NCBI GenBank assembly: GCA_028278245.1
Contig: JANQEQ010000038.1
Location: 1 to 34,693 of the forward strand
Length of the DNA stretch: 34,693 bases
Origin: Phycisphaerales bacterium
GTDB lineage: Bacteria; Planctomycetota; Phycisphaerae; Phycisphaerales; SM1A02
Direction of reading: 5' to 3'
The position numbers and the translations under genes are program-made. A model generated the notes under the pieces. That model was not told where the DNA came from, made no database searches, and saw nothing but the letters and a program-made list of their open reading frames with translations. Each line of letters opens with the position of its first letter. Positions within the stretch are counted from its first letter, which is position 1. Of the stretch, positions 8,441 through 17,316 are shown piece after piece.

Positions 8441-9751
8441 ATGGCCGCGATATTTTCTGAGTTCGATTCCAAGCAGATTCTGGTCATGGGTTTGGGCAGT
8501 TTCGGGGGTGGTGTGGGTGTGACACGCTGGCTTGCCGACCAGGGAGCCACCGTGCTGGCCACGGATCTTTCTTCGGAAGATAGCTTGTCTGATTCACTGA
8601 GCGATCTGTCTTCATACGTGCAAAATGGGACGGTCAAACTTCATCTTAGGCAGCACAATGAAGAGGATTTTTCCGCGGCTGACCTTGTAGTTGCCAATCC
8701 TGCGGTGCCAAAGCCTTGGGAAAACAAGTACTTACAGGTTGCAATGGATGCCGGTGTGCCGGTGACAACCGAGATCCGCCTGCTGATAGAGCGGGTTCTG
8801 CGATCTCATATCATTGCGGTAACGGGTACGGCTGGAAAGTCCACTACAACTGCGATGATCCATCACGTGCTCAACCGGATCGGGATATCCAGTCATCTGG
8901 GGGGAAATATCGGCGGGAGTTTGTTGCCACGGATTGCAGATATTGACGACCGTGACTGGATCGTACTCGAACTTTCCAGTGCCATGCTGTACTGGCTGGG
9001 TGAAAGGATCGGTTTTTCCACAGCCGAAGGATTCTCTCCTCATGTTGCGGTGATGACCAATCTGGAACCAAACCACCTCGACTGGCACGGAACGCAGGAG
9101 CACTACGAGCAATCCAAAAAGAATATCTTCCGGTATCAACAGGCGGGTGATCATCGAATCACACTTGAGGATCTTTCCTCAGGCATCGATCTTCCTCCCT
9201 TACTCATCCCCGGATCACACAATCGACTCAATGCGCAGTTTGCTCTGACAGCAGTTGAGAAAGCGCTGGGTTTGTCTGCGACGGAAACTGCACAGCACAT
9301 TGCGGACTTTGCCGGTCTGCCTCATCGTCTGCAGTTCGTGGCGGAATACGATGACATGCAGTTCTACAACGACTCCAAGTCAACGACTCCCAAAGCGACG
9401 GTTCTGGCAGTAGAGGCTTTTGATAATCCATCGCAGATTCATCTCATTGCCGGCGGCTATGACAAGGGTATTGATCTGACAGCAATATCTGATCTGACAT
9501 CTCAACTTGCAGGTTTGTACACCATCGGGCAGACCGGCCGGAGCATTGCTCAACAAGCAGATGATTCGGGCAGCGTGCAGTATTGTGAAACACTTGCCGA
9601 AGCGTATACCCAGGCGCGGAGTCGCATGAGTTCAGGTGACATTCTCCTGCTCAGCCCGGGCTGCGCAAGCTGGGATCAATATGCGCACTTTGAAAAACGT
9701 GGAGAGGCGTTCATCAACCTGGTCAGGAAGGATCAGACACCTGACCGATGA
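8441..9751 (+). CDS. murD: UDP-N-acetylmuramoyl-L-alanine--D-glutamate ligase (MurD)
   Basis: This cytoplasmic peptidoglycan precursor ligase adds D-Glu to UDP-MurNAc-L-Ala. The 436-residue protein has an N-terminal Rossmann-like UDP-binding domain (VMGLGSFGGGV), the Mur ligase P-loop GTAGKSTTT, the NHLDWHG segment followed by the carbamylated-lysine region YEQSKKNIF, and the C-terminal domain motifs YNDSKSTTP and LLSPGCASWD. The last two are diagnostic of MurD within the Mur ligases. ATG 8441 has AGGA six bases upstream. The 3' end overlaps the convergent pyrD gene by 29 bases. It is not in a dcw cluster here. Confidence 0.96.
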   Translation: MAAIFSEFDSKQILVMGLGSFGGGVGVTRWLADQGATVLATDLSSEDSLSDSLSDLSSYVQNGTVKLHLRQHNEEDFSAADLVVANPAVPKPWENKYLQVAMDAGVPVTTEIRLLIERVLRSHIIAVTGTAGKSTTTAMIHHVLNRIGISSHLGGNIGGSLLPRIADIDDRDWIVLELSSAMLYWLGERIGFSTAEGFSPHVAVMTNLEPNHLDWHGTQEHYEQSKKNIFRYQQAGDHRITLEDLSSGIDLPPLLIPGSHNRLNAQFALTAVEKALGLSATETAQHIADFAGLPHRLQFVAEYDDMQFYNDSKSTTPKATVLAVEAFDNPSQIHLIAGGYDKGIDLTAISDLTSQLAGLYTIGQTGRSIAQQADDSGSVQYCETLAEAYTQARSRMSSGDILLLSPGCASWDQYAHFEKRGEAFINLVRKDQTPDR

Positions 9752-10652
9752 GTTCTTTGATTGATGCGCACCCCTGTCGGTTGACCCACTTTTTCAATCC
9801 TTTGACGACTTTGCGTGGTGATTGAGGATCAGCCATCAGAGCAGTGCCCATGCCCACCGCAGTTGTCCCGGCCAGTATGAATTCCGCTGCATCCTGCCAA
9901 TTCATCACACCACCCAGTCCGATGATGGGTATGCCTGCATCACGAGCTATTCCATGATACACCTCGTGCACCATGCGCAGCGCGATGGGATGGATCGCCG
10001 GTCCGCTCAAACCGCCGATTCCACGGCTCAGTCGCGGCTGCCGTGTTTCCACATCAATTGCCAGCGCGGGCATGGTATTTGTCAGCGTTAATGCATCAGC
10101 ACCGGATTCAATCGCCGCCTGAGCCATTACCGTGATGTCACCCACATTGGGCGATAGTTTCACGATCATTTTCGTATGTGTAAGCGCGGGCCTCACTGCA
10201 GTGACGAGATCCCGCAATGCCTGGGCATTCTCGCCGAACAATAATCCGTCATCTGTATTCGGGCAGGAGACATTCAGCTCCACCATGGGCATTACAGCAA
10301 AGGGATCGAACTTTGCCGCAATTGTCACATAATCATCTATACTTGCCCCGGCAATGGAACCAATCAAAACGGTGTCCAGCCGTTCCGCGCCGGGAAGTTT
10401 TTCTGAGAGGAAACGATTCACTCCGACATTTGCCAGACCGACGGCATTCATCATGCCACGAGATACACCGATGACCCGCTGAGGCGGATTCCCTTCACGC
10501 TGCTCAACGGTGATCGATTTGGTGACTACTGCACCAAGATGTCGCAGATTCGTAACTTCTGCCATTTCACCCACGTAGCCGCAAGTACCGGCCGCTCCCA
10601 CAATTGGATTGCGAAGTTCGATGTCAAAGAGTTGTGTAGCAAGCGATGTCAT
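9723..10652 (-). CDS. pyrD: Dihydroorotate dehydrogenase, class 1 (PyrD, type 1B-like)
   Basis: This FMN enzyme oxidises dihydroorotate to orotate in pyrimidine synthesis. The 309-residue length and lack of an N-terminal membrane helix place it in cytosolic class 1. Visible features are TKSITVEQREGNPPQR near the substrate loop, the catalytic cysteine in ELNVSCPN (Cys130; class 2 enzymes have Ser), the FMN-binding KLSPN, and the phosphate-binding GLGGV and GTTAVGMGTAL. Cys together with the 1B-like sequence predicts an NAD-dependent PyrD-PyrK complex, but no pyrK is in the window. The gene is divergent from the TPR-YggX gene. Confidence 0.94.
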   Translation of the reverse strand: MTSLATQLFDIELRNPIVGAAGTCGYVGEMAEVTNLRHLGAVVTKSITVEQREGNPPQRVIGVSRGMMNAVGLANVGVNRFLSEKLPGAERLDTVLIGSIAGASIDDYVTIAAKFDPFAVMPMVELNVSCPNTDDGLLFGENAQALRDLVTAVRPALTHTKMIVKLSPNVGDITVMAQAAIESGADALTLTNTMPALAIDVETRQPRLSRGIGGLSGPAIHPIALRMVHEVYHGIARDAGIPIIGLGGVMNWQDAAEFILAGTTAVGMGTALMADPQSPRKVVKGLKKWVNRQGCASIKELIGQVSDPS

Positions 10653-10747
10653 CTCAGGGCGCCAATGATCTCAAGCTGACCGAAGTATCGTAGCGGGCTA
10701 TGATCATCCACGATCTTACACCGACAATCACAAACAGGGTGCTTTCC

Positions 10748-11380
10748 ATGAGTGATCTGGATAAACGTATCAGTCAATTTGAGACCATGGCCCAGGGGGA
10801 TCCGGACAATGACATGGCTCATTTCAGTCTCGGGCAGGCGTATTTGCAGGCCGGTCGTCATCAGGAGGCGGCAGACAGTCTGCTACGATGTCTTGAACTG
10901 AATCCTGAGATGAGCAAAGCGTATCAGCTTGCTGGGCATGCATTAATCGAACTGGGACAGAATGATGAAGCCCGTCCAATTCTGGAGAAAGGGTATGTAA
11001 TTGCCGCCGGTCGAGGAGAACTGCCTCCTAAACATGCGATGGAAGATCTCCTACGGAGTATTGGATGTGAGCCGCCGGATGTCGCACCTGAAAAAGTTGG
11101 TCAGACATCAGGCTTGGGTGGATCCGGTTCGTTCGTCTGTTCCAGAACGGGCAGAGCGGGGACTCAATTACCCGAACCACCTTTCCGTGGACCCATCGGA
11201 CGATGGATTCAGGAAAAAATCGCAGCCGAAACCTGGCAGGCGTGGATCGGGCAGGGTACGAAGGTCATCAACGAATTGCGCCTGGATCTTTCGCGCGACC
11301 GTGATGCCGAAATCTACGATGAACACATGTGCGAGTTTCTCGGCATTGATGATCAGTTGAAATCACAATTGACACAATAA
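10748..11380 (+). CDS. TPR protein fused to a YggX-like Fe(II)-trafficking domain
   Basis: This 210-residue fusion begins with two tetratricopeptide repeats (residues ~24-91; AHFSLGQAYLQAGRHQEAADSL and the next repeat are typical), then a ~35-residue linker. The C-terminal domain (~129-200) matches YggX: FVCSRTGRAGTQLPEPP, then GPIGRWIQEKIAAETWQAW and INELRLDLSRD. YggX proteins protect Fe-S clusters from oxidative damage and are linked to iron handling; the conserved N-terminal Cys is retained (Cys131). YggX is usually a stand-alone ~90-residue protein. The ATG at 10700 is possible, but the ATG at 10748 has an AGGG upstream and starts directly with the TPR-associated sequence. The partner bound by the TPR part is unknown. 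Confidence 0.82.
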   Translation: MSDLDKRISQFETMAQGDPDNDMAHFSLGQAYLQAGRHQEAADSLLRCLELNPEMSKAYQLAGHALIELGQNDEARPILEKGYVIAAGRGELPPKHAMEDLLRSIGCEPPDVAPEKVGQTSGLGGSGSFVCSRTGRAGTQLPEPPFRGPIGRWIQEKIAAETWQAWIGQGTKVINELRLDLSRDRDAEIYDEHMCEFLGIDDQLKSQLTQ

Positions 11381-11387
11381 TCAGCAA

Positions 11388-13085
11388 CTATTCGGGAAGA
11401 GGGGTCATCTCAGTGTCTTTTGCCCGGTTGATTCGAACGCCATACGTTACGGCGAAGGCATTCGCTCCCTGACTCACTGTGGGGATGTTGAAATCCCAGC
11501 GAAGTAATCCTTGGGGGCGTTCGGTTTCCAGATACTCCGGATCAGTCGAAAGCGGCCTGCTGACCTGAACCAGGTCGATCTCGATCTGATCGCTGCGTGA
11601 TACGGGAATTCGGTCCCACAATTCAAGATCGAGTGCGTGCCCGGAATCATTGTCGATCTCAATGCGATAGTCATAACTCGTCTTCACTCCTCCACCGAAT
11701 AGGCCGGTCTTCGTGGTCTTCTTGCTGAGCAGTTGGCGTTTGACGTGGATAGAGTGATCAATCCCAAGATACAAGCCGAATTTTTCCTGGGGTGCGACTG
11801 CATCGAGGGTAGTTGTTCCGACAAATTCCTGATCGATAAAGATAGAAGCCTTTCCGGTCAGAAGCTGGAACTGACTGGCATTGACCAGATCACCGCGCAG
11901 GTAGACTGATTCAGTCTGGTAGGGAATGGCAACATAGATCAGATCGGCTGTAGTGTTGATATTGGCGATGCGTGCACGTTGAAGATGCTGGATATTGGAT
12001 CGAATCGTAATCAGTTGCGGGAGCCGATAGGTCACCGATGGACCTTTGCCGATGATTTCCGCCCCTCGGATGCGCGCAGGGATTTCCTCCATCTGACCAA
12101 TTCCCGATCCGGCGCTACCACCGGCAATGGGGGGTTGTCTCCTCAGTCGCTCCCGGCCTGCGTAAACCGGCTCGTAAATATCGACATACCATGGAACCAG
12201 CGTCGGTGGTTGCGTGGCAAGGAGCGGCTGAGCAGTGGAGAGTGTCAATTGAACATCTGTCCAGTCTTCACCTGTGCGTTGCATCAGCATCGCGTCGTAC
12301 TCCACTTGTACGGATTGGTCAGACAGGTACGTGCGGATGTTGTATTGCGGTTCCCAGCCCGCATCGGAAACCAGATAACGTAGTTGGATCCCTGCACTTG
12401 TATTGTGTTGAACCGAAACTTTGATGCGAACTTCAAGACTTGTTTGCGATTGAATTACCTGTGAATCCTGCTGAGCCTTCAGCCATTTCAGTTGTTCTTC
12501 TGCATCTCGTGACTGATCCTGCAAGGCTTCCCGTTCAACGAGCAGTTGTTCGCGCTGTTTATCGAGGAACTCGATATGTTGAGCCAGGGTTTCAAAATTG
12601 AATTCAGCGTGTGAGACTACTTGTCCAGTTGATTTGCCGGTATTTTCGCTGATCGTTTCCAGCAGTTGCTCCCGGGCGTCAAGGTTTTTCATCTGCCCTG
12701 ACAAATGTCGTAATTGTGATTCAAGCTCGCGAATCTGTACATCGAACTCAGACGAGGCCACTTCATCGGTGGGAGCAGGATCGATAGTCTCGTAGTCGAC
12801 ACTTAGGACTTCGAGATTACCAGAAACCTGAGCTTGTATTGTGTCAGGGAGCACAGCGAGTGAAAGTGCAGGAAAAGTCAGGTTATACATCCCAGCATCA
12901 AGTTCTATTGAGGCATAGCGTGTAATCAATGCCCGTCCCTGATAGAGAGTGACTGCTTCGATTGGAGCATCGATATCAAGCCGACTGATTTCATGCCCAA
13001 CCTGAGCATTCAGTGATCGTGGCAGGAGCAGGATCAAACCAATCAACATGAGGCCTTGTACAGTGAGATGGAATGACCGGGTCAT
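11388..13085 (-). CDS. MuiA/DUF4139-family exported protein
   Basis: This 565-residue protein has an N-terminal signal peptide (hydrophobic LMLIGLILLLP, cleavage probably after LNA). A beta-rich domain follows with IEAVTLYQGRALITRYASIEL (residues ~35-60, DUF4140-like), then a long coiled coil (~115-210). The DUF4139 domain has its signature LRYLVSDAGWEPQYNIR and MQRTGEDWTDVQLTLSTAQP, and the protein ends in an RWDFNIPT-type terminal strand. The family is called mucoidy inhibitor A after one member; its biochemical role is not established. The frame can begin at a TTG at 13097, but ATG 13085 has GGAG six bases upstream. It overlaps nothing and is divergent from ribF. Confidence 0.88.
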   Translation of the reverse strand: MTRSFHLTVQGLMLIGLILLLPRSLNAQVGHEISRLDIDAPIEAVTLYQGRALITRYASIELDAGMYNLTFPALSLAVLPDTIQAQVSGNLEVLSVDYETIDPAPTDEVASSEFDVQIRELESQLRHLSGQMKNLDAREQLLETISENTGKSTGQVVSHAEFNFETLAQHIEFLDKQREQLLVEREALQDQSRDAEEQLKWLKAQQDSQVIQSQTSLEVRIKVSVQHNTSAGIQLRYLVSDAGWEPQYNIRTYLSDQSVQVEYDAMLMQRTGEDWTDVQLTLSTAQPLLATQPPTLVPWYVDIYEPVYAGRERLRRQPPIAGGSAGSGIGQMEEIPARIRGAEIIGKGPSVTYRLPQLITIRSNIQHLQRARIANINTTADLIYVAIPYQTESVYLRGDLVNASQFQLLTGKASIFIDQEFVGTTTLDAVAPQEKFGLYLGIDHSIHVKRQLLSKKTTKTGLFGGGVKTSYDYRIEIDNDSGHALDLELWDRIPVSRSDQIEIDLVQVSRPLSTDPEYLETERPQGLLRWDFNIPTVSQGANAFAVTYGVRINRAKDTEMTPLPE

Positions 13086-13285
13086 GGTGATCTCCAATTG
13101 AAATTGGTGTTGCGACAGATCCTTGTGATCAATACCAGACGGTAAATCAGCATTTTAACGCACAACTTCGTGTGATATTAGATGAGTCAGGCAAGGGGAA
13201 GGAAGATATCAACATCCACCATAGCTTCCTGATGTGCCAGAGGCCACTTGGCCAAGACACCGATGGATCCTATTGTGGTAGGCAC

Positions 13286-14197
13286 ATGGCACCAGCAACA
13301 GCGATCACTATCGGTAATTTTGACGGCGTACATGTCGGGCATGTTCAGCTCATCAGAACGGCTCGGGCGGCAGTGGGAGATGATGGACGCGTCATCGTGC
13401 TTTCATTTGATCCACATCCGATTTCCGTCCTTGCCCCTGAAAAAGCTCCGGAACGACTCAGCACCTGTGAGCAAAGGATCCAACTGCTGGTCGATGCCGG
13501 GGCCGATGAGGTTGCCTGCCTGAATCCGACGCGTGAATTTCTCAACCAGGTGCCGGAGGAGTTTCTAAGTTCTTTCGTCGATTCCTATCAACCCCAGGTC
13601 ATTGTCGAAGGACCGGACTTTCATTTCGGTCTTGGTCGATCGGGTAACGTGCAAACCCTGCGGGATCTTGAATCACTTCACGGATATCGTGCCATTATCA
13701 TTGATCCGGTTGATATCGCATTATCTGACCACACACTGGTCCGTGCAAGCAGTTCGATGATTCGCTGGCTTATCCATCAGGGGCGTGTACGTGATGCGGC
13801 ACTGTTGCTGAATCGGCCTTACGAGTTTACCGGCCAGGTAACTGTCGGAGATCAGCGAGGAAGAACTCTGGGGGTTCCCACTGCCAATCTTGCTCCCAAT
13901 GGTTTACTCCTGCCGGCCGATGGTATCTACGCAGGATTGGCATGGAAACCCGACGGTACCACCTATCCGGCAGCGATAAGCATCGGCAACAAACCAACTT
14001 TCGGCGGTTCAAACCGTGTATGCGAAGCCCACTTGCTCGGATATGACGGTGACCATGACGATTACGGCTGGGATTTGCGATTACAATTTGAACACTGGCT
14101 ACGTGATCAACTGGCCTACCCTGATGTACGATCGTTAGTCAGTCAATTGCAGCTGGATATACAGCGTGTCCAGGCGCTGTATGCTCAGAAAGTGTGA
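13286..14197 (+). CDS. ribF: Bifunctional riboflavin kinase / FAD synthetase (RibF)
   Basis: RibF phosphorylates riboflavin to FMN and adenylates it to FAD. The N-terminal nucleotidyltransferase domain shows IGNFDGVHVGH and VEGPDFHFGLGRSG, and the C-terminal kinase domain shows VGDQRGRTLGVPTANL and GIYAG. The frame is open from a GTG at 13172, with in-frame ATGs at 13232 and 13286. None has a convincing ribosome-binding site (a GGTAGG lies only three bases before 13286), so the start is uncertain. 13286 gives 303 residues and begins seven residues before the conserved IGNFDG; 13232 would add 18 residues and is equally possible. It is followed three bases later by an nrnA-like gene, a pairing common in bacteria. 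Confidence 0.92.
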   Translation: MAPATAITIGNFDGVHVGHVQLIRTARAAVGDDGRVIVLSFDPHPISVLAPEKAPERLSTCEQRIQLLVDAGADEVACLNPTREFLNQVPEEFLSSFVDSYQPQVIVEGPDFHFGLGRSGNVQTLRDLESLHGYRAIIIDPVDIALSDHTLVRASSSMIRWLIHQGRVRDAALLLNRPYEFTGQVTVGDQRGRTLGVPTANLAPNGLLLPADGIYAGLAWKPDGTTYPAAISIGNKPTFGGSNRVCEAHLLGYDGDHDDYGWDLRLQFEHWLRDQLAYPDVRSLVSQLQLDIQRVQALYAQKV

Positions 14198-14200
14198 AGT

Positions 14201-15229
14201 ATGTTTGAGTATTGCTCGAATACGACATTTGCAGATGTAGCTGAACAGATCAGGCAGTCAAAGTCCATTGCTCTTGTTGCTCACTCCAAGCCGGATGGTG
14301 ATGCACTAGGTTCGCAACTGGCTTTGTATCGTGCCTTGCAGAAAAACAAAATCAAAGCAGAAATTCTAGTGATGGGGCCGATTGAGCCCGTTCTGCTGAA
14401 GATCATTCAGACTACTCCGATACGTGATGTCGTAGCAAACCCTCCGGGCGATGATTACGACCTCATAATTGTGCTTGACACCGGGGCGTGGTCGCAACTT
14501 GATCCACTGACGGATTGGCTGAAGAAGCACCACGATCGAACGATTGTCCTGGATCATCATCAGCGCGGGGATGATGTGGCCGGTTTGCGTATCGTCGAAT
14601 CGGATGTTTCGGCCACTGCCGTGCTGGCGGCACGCCTGCTCGATGAACTGGGGTATTCAATAGACGGAGGTGTTGGGGGAGTAGCAGAAGCACTGTTTGT
14701 CGGATTGGCAACTGATACCGGGTGGTTTCGTTACTCCAATACGGATGTAGAGACTTTTGCCCTGGCGGCAAGACTGCTGGATGTGGGGGTTGATAATGCT
14801 CGACTTTATCAGATCCTGGAAGAGAATTTTACGCCCAGCCGCATCGCGCTGGAAGCTCGTGCGCTGATCTCATTGGAATACTTCAATCAAGGCTCAATAG
14901 CCATCCAACAACTCACACTTCAGGATTTTGAAGATACGGGAGGGAAAATCGAAGAGTTGACCGGCCTGGTGAATAATCCCTTGGCCATCGGCACAGTACG
15001 AGTATCAATATTCATGTCAGAGATCGAGCCGGGACAGACGAAAATCAGTTTTCGCTCCAAACCATCCCTCGATGATTACCCCGCAATCGATGTGAATGAA
15101 CTGGCCCAGCGGTTCGGTGGTGGGGGCCATGTTCATGCCGCCGGTGCCCGGATGCAATTACCACTTTCGGAAGCGAAGGAAACGCTCCTGGCTGGGTTAT
15201 CGGATGCTTGCGAGGCTTTGCTGTCCTGA
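14201..15229 (+). CDS. nrnA: DHH-family phosphoesterase (NrnA-like oligoribonuclease/pAp phosphatase)
   Basis: This 342-residue cytoplasmic Mn-dependent hydrolase has the DHH catalytic motifs HSKPDGDALGS (~28-38), IVLDTGAW (~94-101), VLDHHQ (DHH) and TDTGWFRYSN. The C-terminal DHHA1 substrate-binding motif RFGGGGHVHAAGA is near the end. NrnA-type proteins degrade nanoRNA and dephosphorylate 3'-phosphoadenosine 5'-phosphate. The gene begins three bases after ribF and is likely co-transcribed with it. Which of the two activities dominates cannot be decided from sequence, and cyclic dinucleotide or other short-RNA substrates are possible. Confidence 0.9.
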   Translation: MFEYCSNTTFADVAEQIRQSKSIALVAHSKPDGDALGSQLALYRALQKNKIKAEILVMGPIEPVLLKIIQTTPIRDVVANPPGDDYDLIIVLDTGAWSQLDPLTDWLKKHHDRTIVLDHHQRGDDVAGLRIVESDVSATAVLAARLLDELGYSIDGGVGGVAEALFVGLATDTGWFRYSNTDVETFALAARLLDVGVDNARLYQILEENFTPSRIALEARALISLEYFNQGSIAIQQLTLQDFEDTGGKIEELTGLVNNPLAIGTVRVSIFMSEIEPGQTKISFRSKPSLDDYPAIDVNELAQRFGGGGHVHAAGARMQLPLSEAKETLLAGLSDACEALLS

Positions 15230-15352
15230 AGATCGGTCAGCTTTGCAGGATGGTTCAACTCCAGACTTGTGGCATGTGTTGTTTTTAAAATCGTCCCCAT
15301 ATTGATAACGAGACTAGCCGATATTCCTGAATCAGCAGGAGGGAGAACTCCC

Positions 15353-15865
15353 ATGCAATGTCCTCAATGCGGCGTCGACTTGAAACTCATGGAGTATGAA
15401 AGCGCTTTCATCCACAGTTGCGAGGGCTGTGGCGGGGAGTTCCTTGGGCCGGCAGAACTGACACATATTGTCAAAACCCGAGAACAACGCTTCCCCGTGC
15501 AACTCCAGGAACTTCTGGCAGATCGCAAGCCTGAATTTGGGGTTCCTGCAGAGGAGACACAACGAGATCTGCCATGTCCTCAATGCAGCAGTCCAATGCA
15601 AGTCATCAACTATTGCGGAGATAGCGGGGTGTTCGTCGATCGCTGTAGTCAATGCAACGGCTTGTGGTTGGATCATGAGGAACTTGAAAAAATCCAGGTG
15701 CTGTTGGAGCGATGGAAAGACCAGGCTCCAGAGCAAATGAAGGCCCTGGCCGGCGATCTGGAGAAGGCGCGTCGAGCAACAGCAGAGAGAACCAGTTCGG
15801 TTTTTGCCGGTTCTCGTTTTGCCTTTGTCAACGCTTTGATCAATCGATTCCTGGATGCAGCATGA
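15353..15865 (+). CDS. Double zf-TFIIB zinc-ribbon protein
   Basis: This 170-residue protein has two TFIIB-type zinc ribbons, each with paired cysteines: CPQC (3-6) with CEGC (23-26), and CPQC (75-78) with CSQC (98-101). Each second pair is followed by the family pattern GGEFLGPAEL or GLWLDHEEL. The C-terminal ~60 residues are helical and basic. The frame is open from 15269, but ATG 15353 directly begins the first ribbon and has AGGAGGG about ten bases upstream. Function is unknown; such proteins are common in Planctomycetota and other bacteria, often with DNA/RNA-related or membrane-protease partners. Confidence 0.85.
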   Translation: MQCPQCGVDLKLMEYESAFIHSCEGCGGEFLGPAELTHIVKTREQRFPVQLQELLADRKPEFGVPAEETQRDLPCPQCSSPMQVINYCGDSGVFVDRCSQCNGLWLDHEELEKIQVLLERWKDQAPEQMKALAGDLEKARRATAERTSSVFAGSRFAFVNALINRFLDAA

Positions 15866-15986
15866 TCAGGCACCTCCGGCTGAGGATTGAGCCTCTGCCA
15901 CGATAGCACCAAATCACGTATCATGTTCCCATACCAGCACCGGTAATTCACGAATAACCTCCGTCATTGCCAGGGAGTATTCGGTT

Positions 15987-16517
15987 ATGAGGTCTTTATT
16001 TATTCTTTTTCTCGTTGCCCTGATGAATCATTCCGCGTATGCGGAGGATGAAAATTCCCGTACTTATGAGCAGGGTGGAGTTCGTATCAAAACGACGATT
16101 ACCGCGCACTTGTACGAATGGCAAGTCACGAATATCGATGCACCACCAATAATGAAATTCCAAGTGGAAACGCCCCGGTGCTATTCACAACGACCACCTG
16201 ATGGCTGGGAGTGGAGTTTCGACACGACTGGAGATGAAATTTTCTACGCCTGGACTGATGATCCACAGTACGCGATCAGGACTGGACAAACTAGTCTTTT
16301 CACCGCTCGATTGGGCAGTGCCGGAGGGATTCTTGGACAGGTTGATGCCATGATCAGTTTTGATAATGACCAGGCACCGGTTGTGTTCCATGATATTTGG
16401 GGGCCAGTTCCCAAACCTGTAAGCCTTGTGATAACCGTTGCTATCACAATTGCAGCAATAGCTCTTTTCCATGTTCTCTTGGTCGGTAAAATCTTGGGGA
16501 AGAAAAAGAGAGCGTAG
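15987..16517 (+). CDS. Exported, C-terminally membrane-anchored protein of unknown function
   Basis: I do not recognise this 176-residue protein. It has a clear signal peptide (SLFILFLVALM, probable cleavage after AYA at residue 19) and an extracytoplasmic beta-rich domain (~20-140) with one cysteine (Cys65). It ends in VPKP (141-144), a ~22-residue membrane helix and a basic tail GKKKRA. The tripartite end resembles, but does not match, a sorting-type signal; an ordinary type I membrane anchor is the simpler reading. A GGGAG lies before the ATG. It is convergent with the EpsI/exosortase operon, whose last gene ends 56 bases away. Confidence 0.75.
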   Translation: MRSLFILFLVALMNHSAYAEDENSRTYEQGGVRIKTTITAHLYEWQVTNIDAPPIMKFQVETPRCYSQRPPDGWEWSFDTTGDEIFYAWTDDPQYAIRTGQTSLFTARLGSAGGILGQVDAMISFDNDQAPVVFHDIWGPVPKPVSLVITVAITIAAIALFHVLLVGKILGKKKRA

Positions 16518-16572
16518 GAACCCCAATTGTCCCGTTGTTTATGTCTCTGGATATTGAAACACGATCAAGAGC

Positions 16573-17316
16573 TTATTTCCCGCGCACAGTGTCCAGATCC
16601 GGGTAGTGATACTTCAAAAGCGGTGTGAGTGTTTCGCTCAATAACAGCTTACACCGTTCTTCCATGACGAGAGGATCAGTCCCCGGAGGACAGTACGTAG
16701 ACGCCTCAACCTTACTGAAATATGTATAGCGATTTCCCGGCCAACCAATTGCAATTCGAGCATCTCCCCGACTGGGGTAGCATTTGCCTTCACACACCAG
16801 GACGTAAACCAGGATACGTAAAATATTTCCCTGTTCCAGATGAAGCATGAGGGCTTCTATTTGTTGTATTTCCGGAGCTAAATCCGGGGTAGGTACAGTC
16901 ACTTGGCGCATGGATCGGACCACAGCTCCGCCTTGTCGATAACAGACTTCTGGAGTATGGGGTATTTGCGCCCGTGGATCACTGTAATACGTTACGAAAA
17001 TCATGGAGTCAAGGTCCGGCTCACCCTGAAGAGGCGTTCGTCTGCGATAGATATAACTGAACCAGTCTTCTGTTTCGATCTCTTCCAGTGTTGTTTCGAT
17101 TCCGCGTACTTCCGGCAGCCACCGGAAAGAGGGCAATTGAGTGGGATCAAAATCATCAAAGGAAAGTCGAAGATCAATCGGCTCTTTACTGTAACGCTTT
17201 GTTAGGGCGCTAATTGCTGGGCGTATTCCCAATCCTGCAACCAGTAACAGCACAGCACTGGCGATAAATAATGGGGAGAAAAACCTGCGCTGATTTTTTG
17301 TGCTCGTAGATGTCAT
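16573..17316 (-). CDS. EpsI-like exosortase-associated protein
   Basis: This 247-residue protein has one N-terminal membrane helix (~15-32) and an extracytoplasmic EpsI domain. The diagnostic segment YYSDPRAQIPHTPEVCYRQGG corresponds to the family's H-P-x-x-C-Y/L pattern, with His120 and Cys125. EpsI-type domains are found fused to or beside exosortases and are associated with polysaccharide export; their reaction is not established. ATG 17316 overlaps the exosortase stop by four bases (ATGA) and has GGGGAG eight bases upstream. The conserved Cys is notable because the neighbouring exosortase-like protein lacks its own. Confidence 0.82.
   Translation of the reverse strand: MTSTSTKNQRRFFSPLFIASAVLLLVAGLGIRPAISALTKRYSKEPIDLRLSFDDFDPTQLPSFRWLPEVRGIETTLEEIETEDWFSYIYRRRTPLQGEPDLDSMIFVTYYSDPRAQIPHTPEVCYRQGGAVVRSMRQVTVPTPDLAPEIQQIEALMLHLEQGNILRILVYVLVCEGKCYPSRGDARIAIGWPGNRYTYFSKVEASTYCPPGTDPLVMEERCKLLLSETLTPLLKYHYPDLDTVRGK

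Noticed and set aside
8732..9154. 140-codon minus-strand open frame inside murD
   Set aside because: Shadow of a well-supported gene; composition is rich in His/Arg/Ser/Pro and shows no family resemblance.
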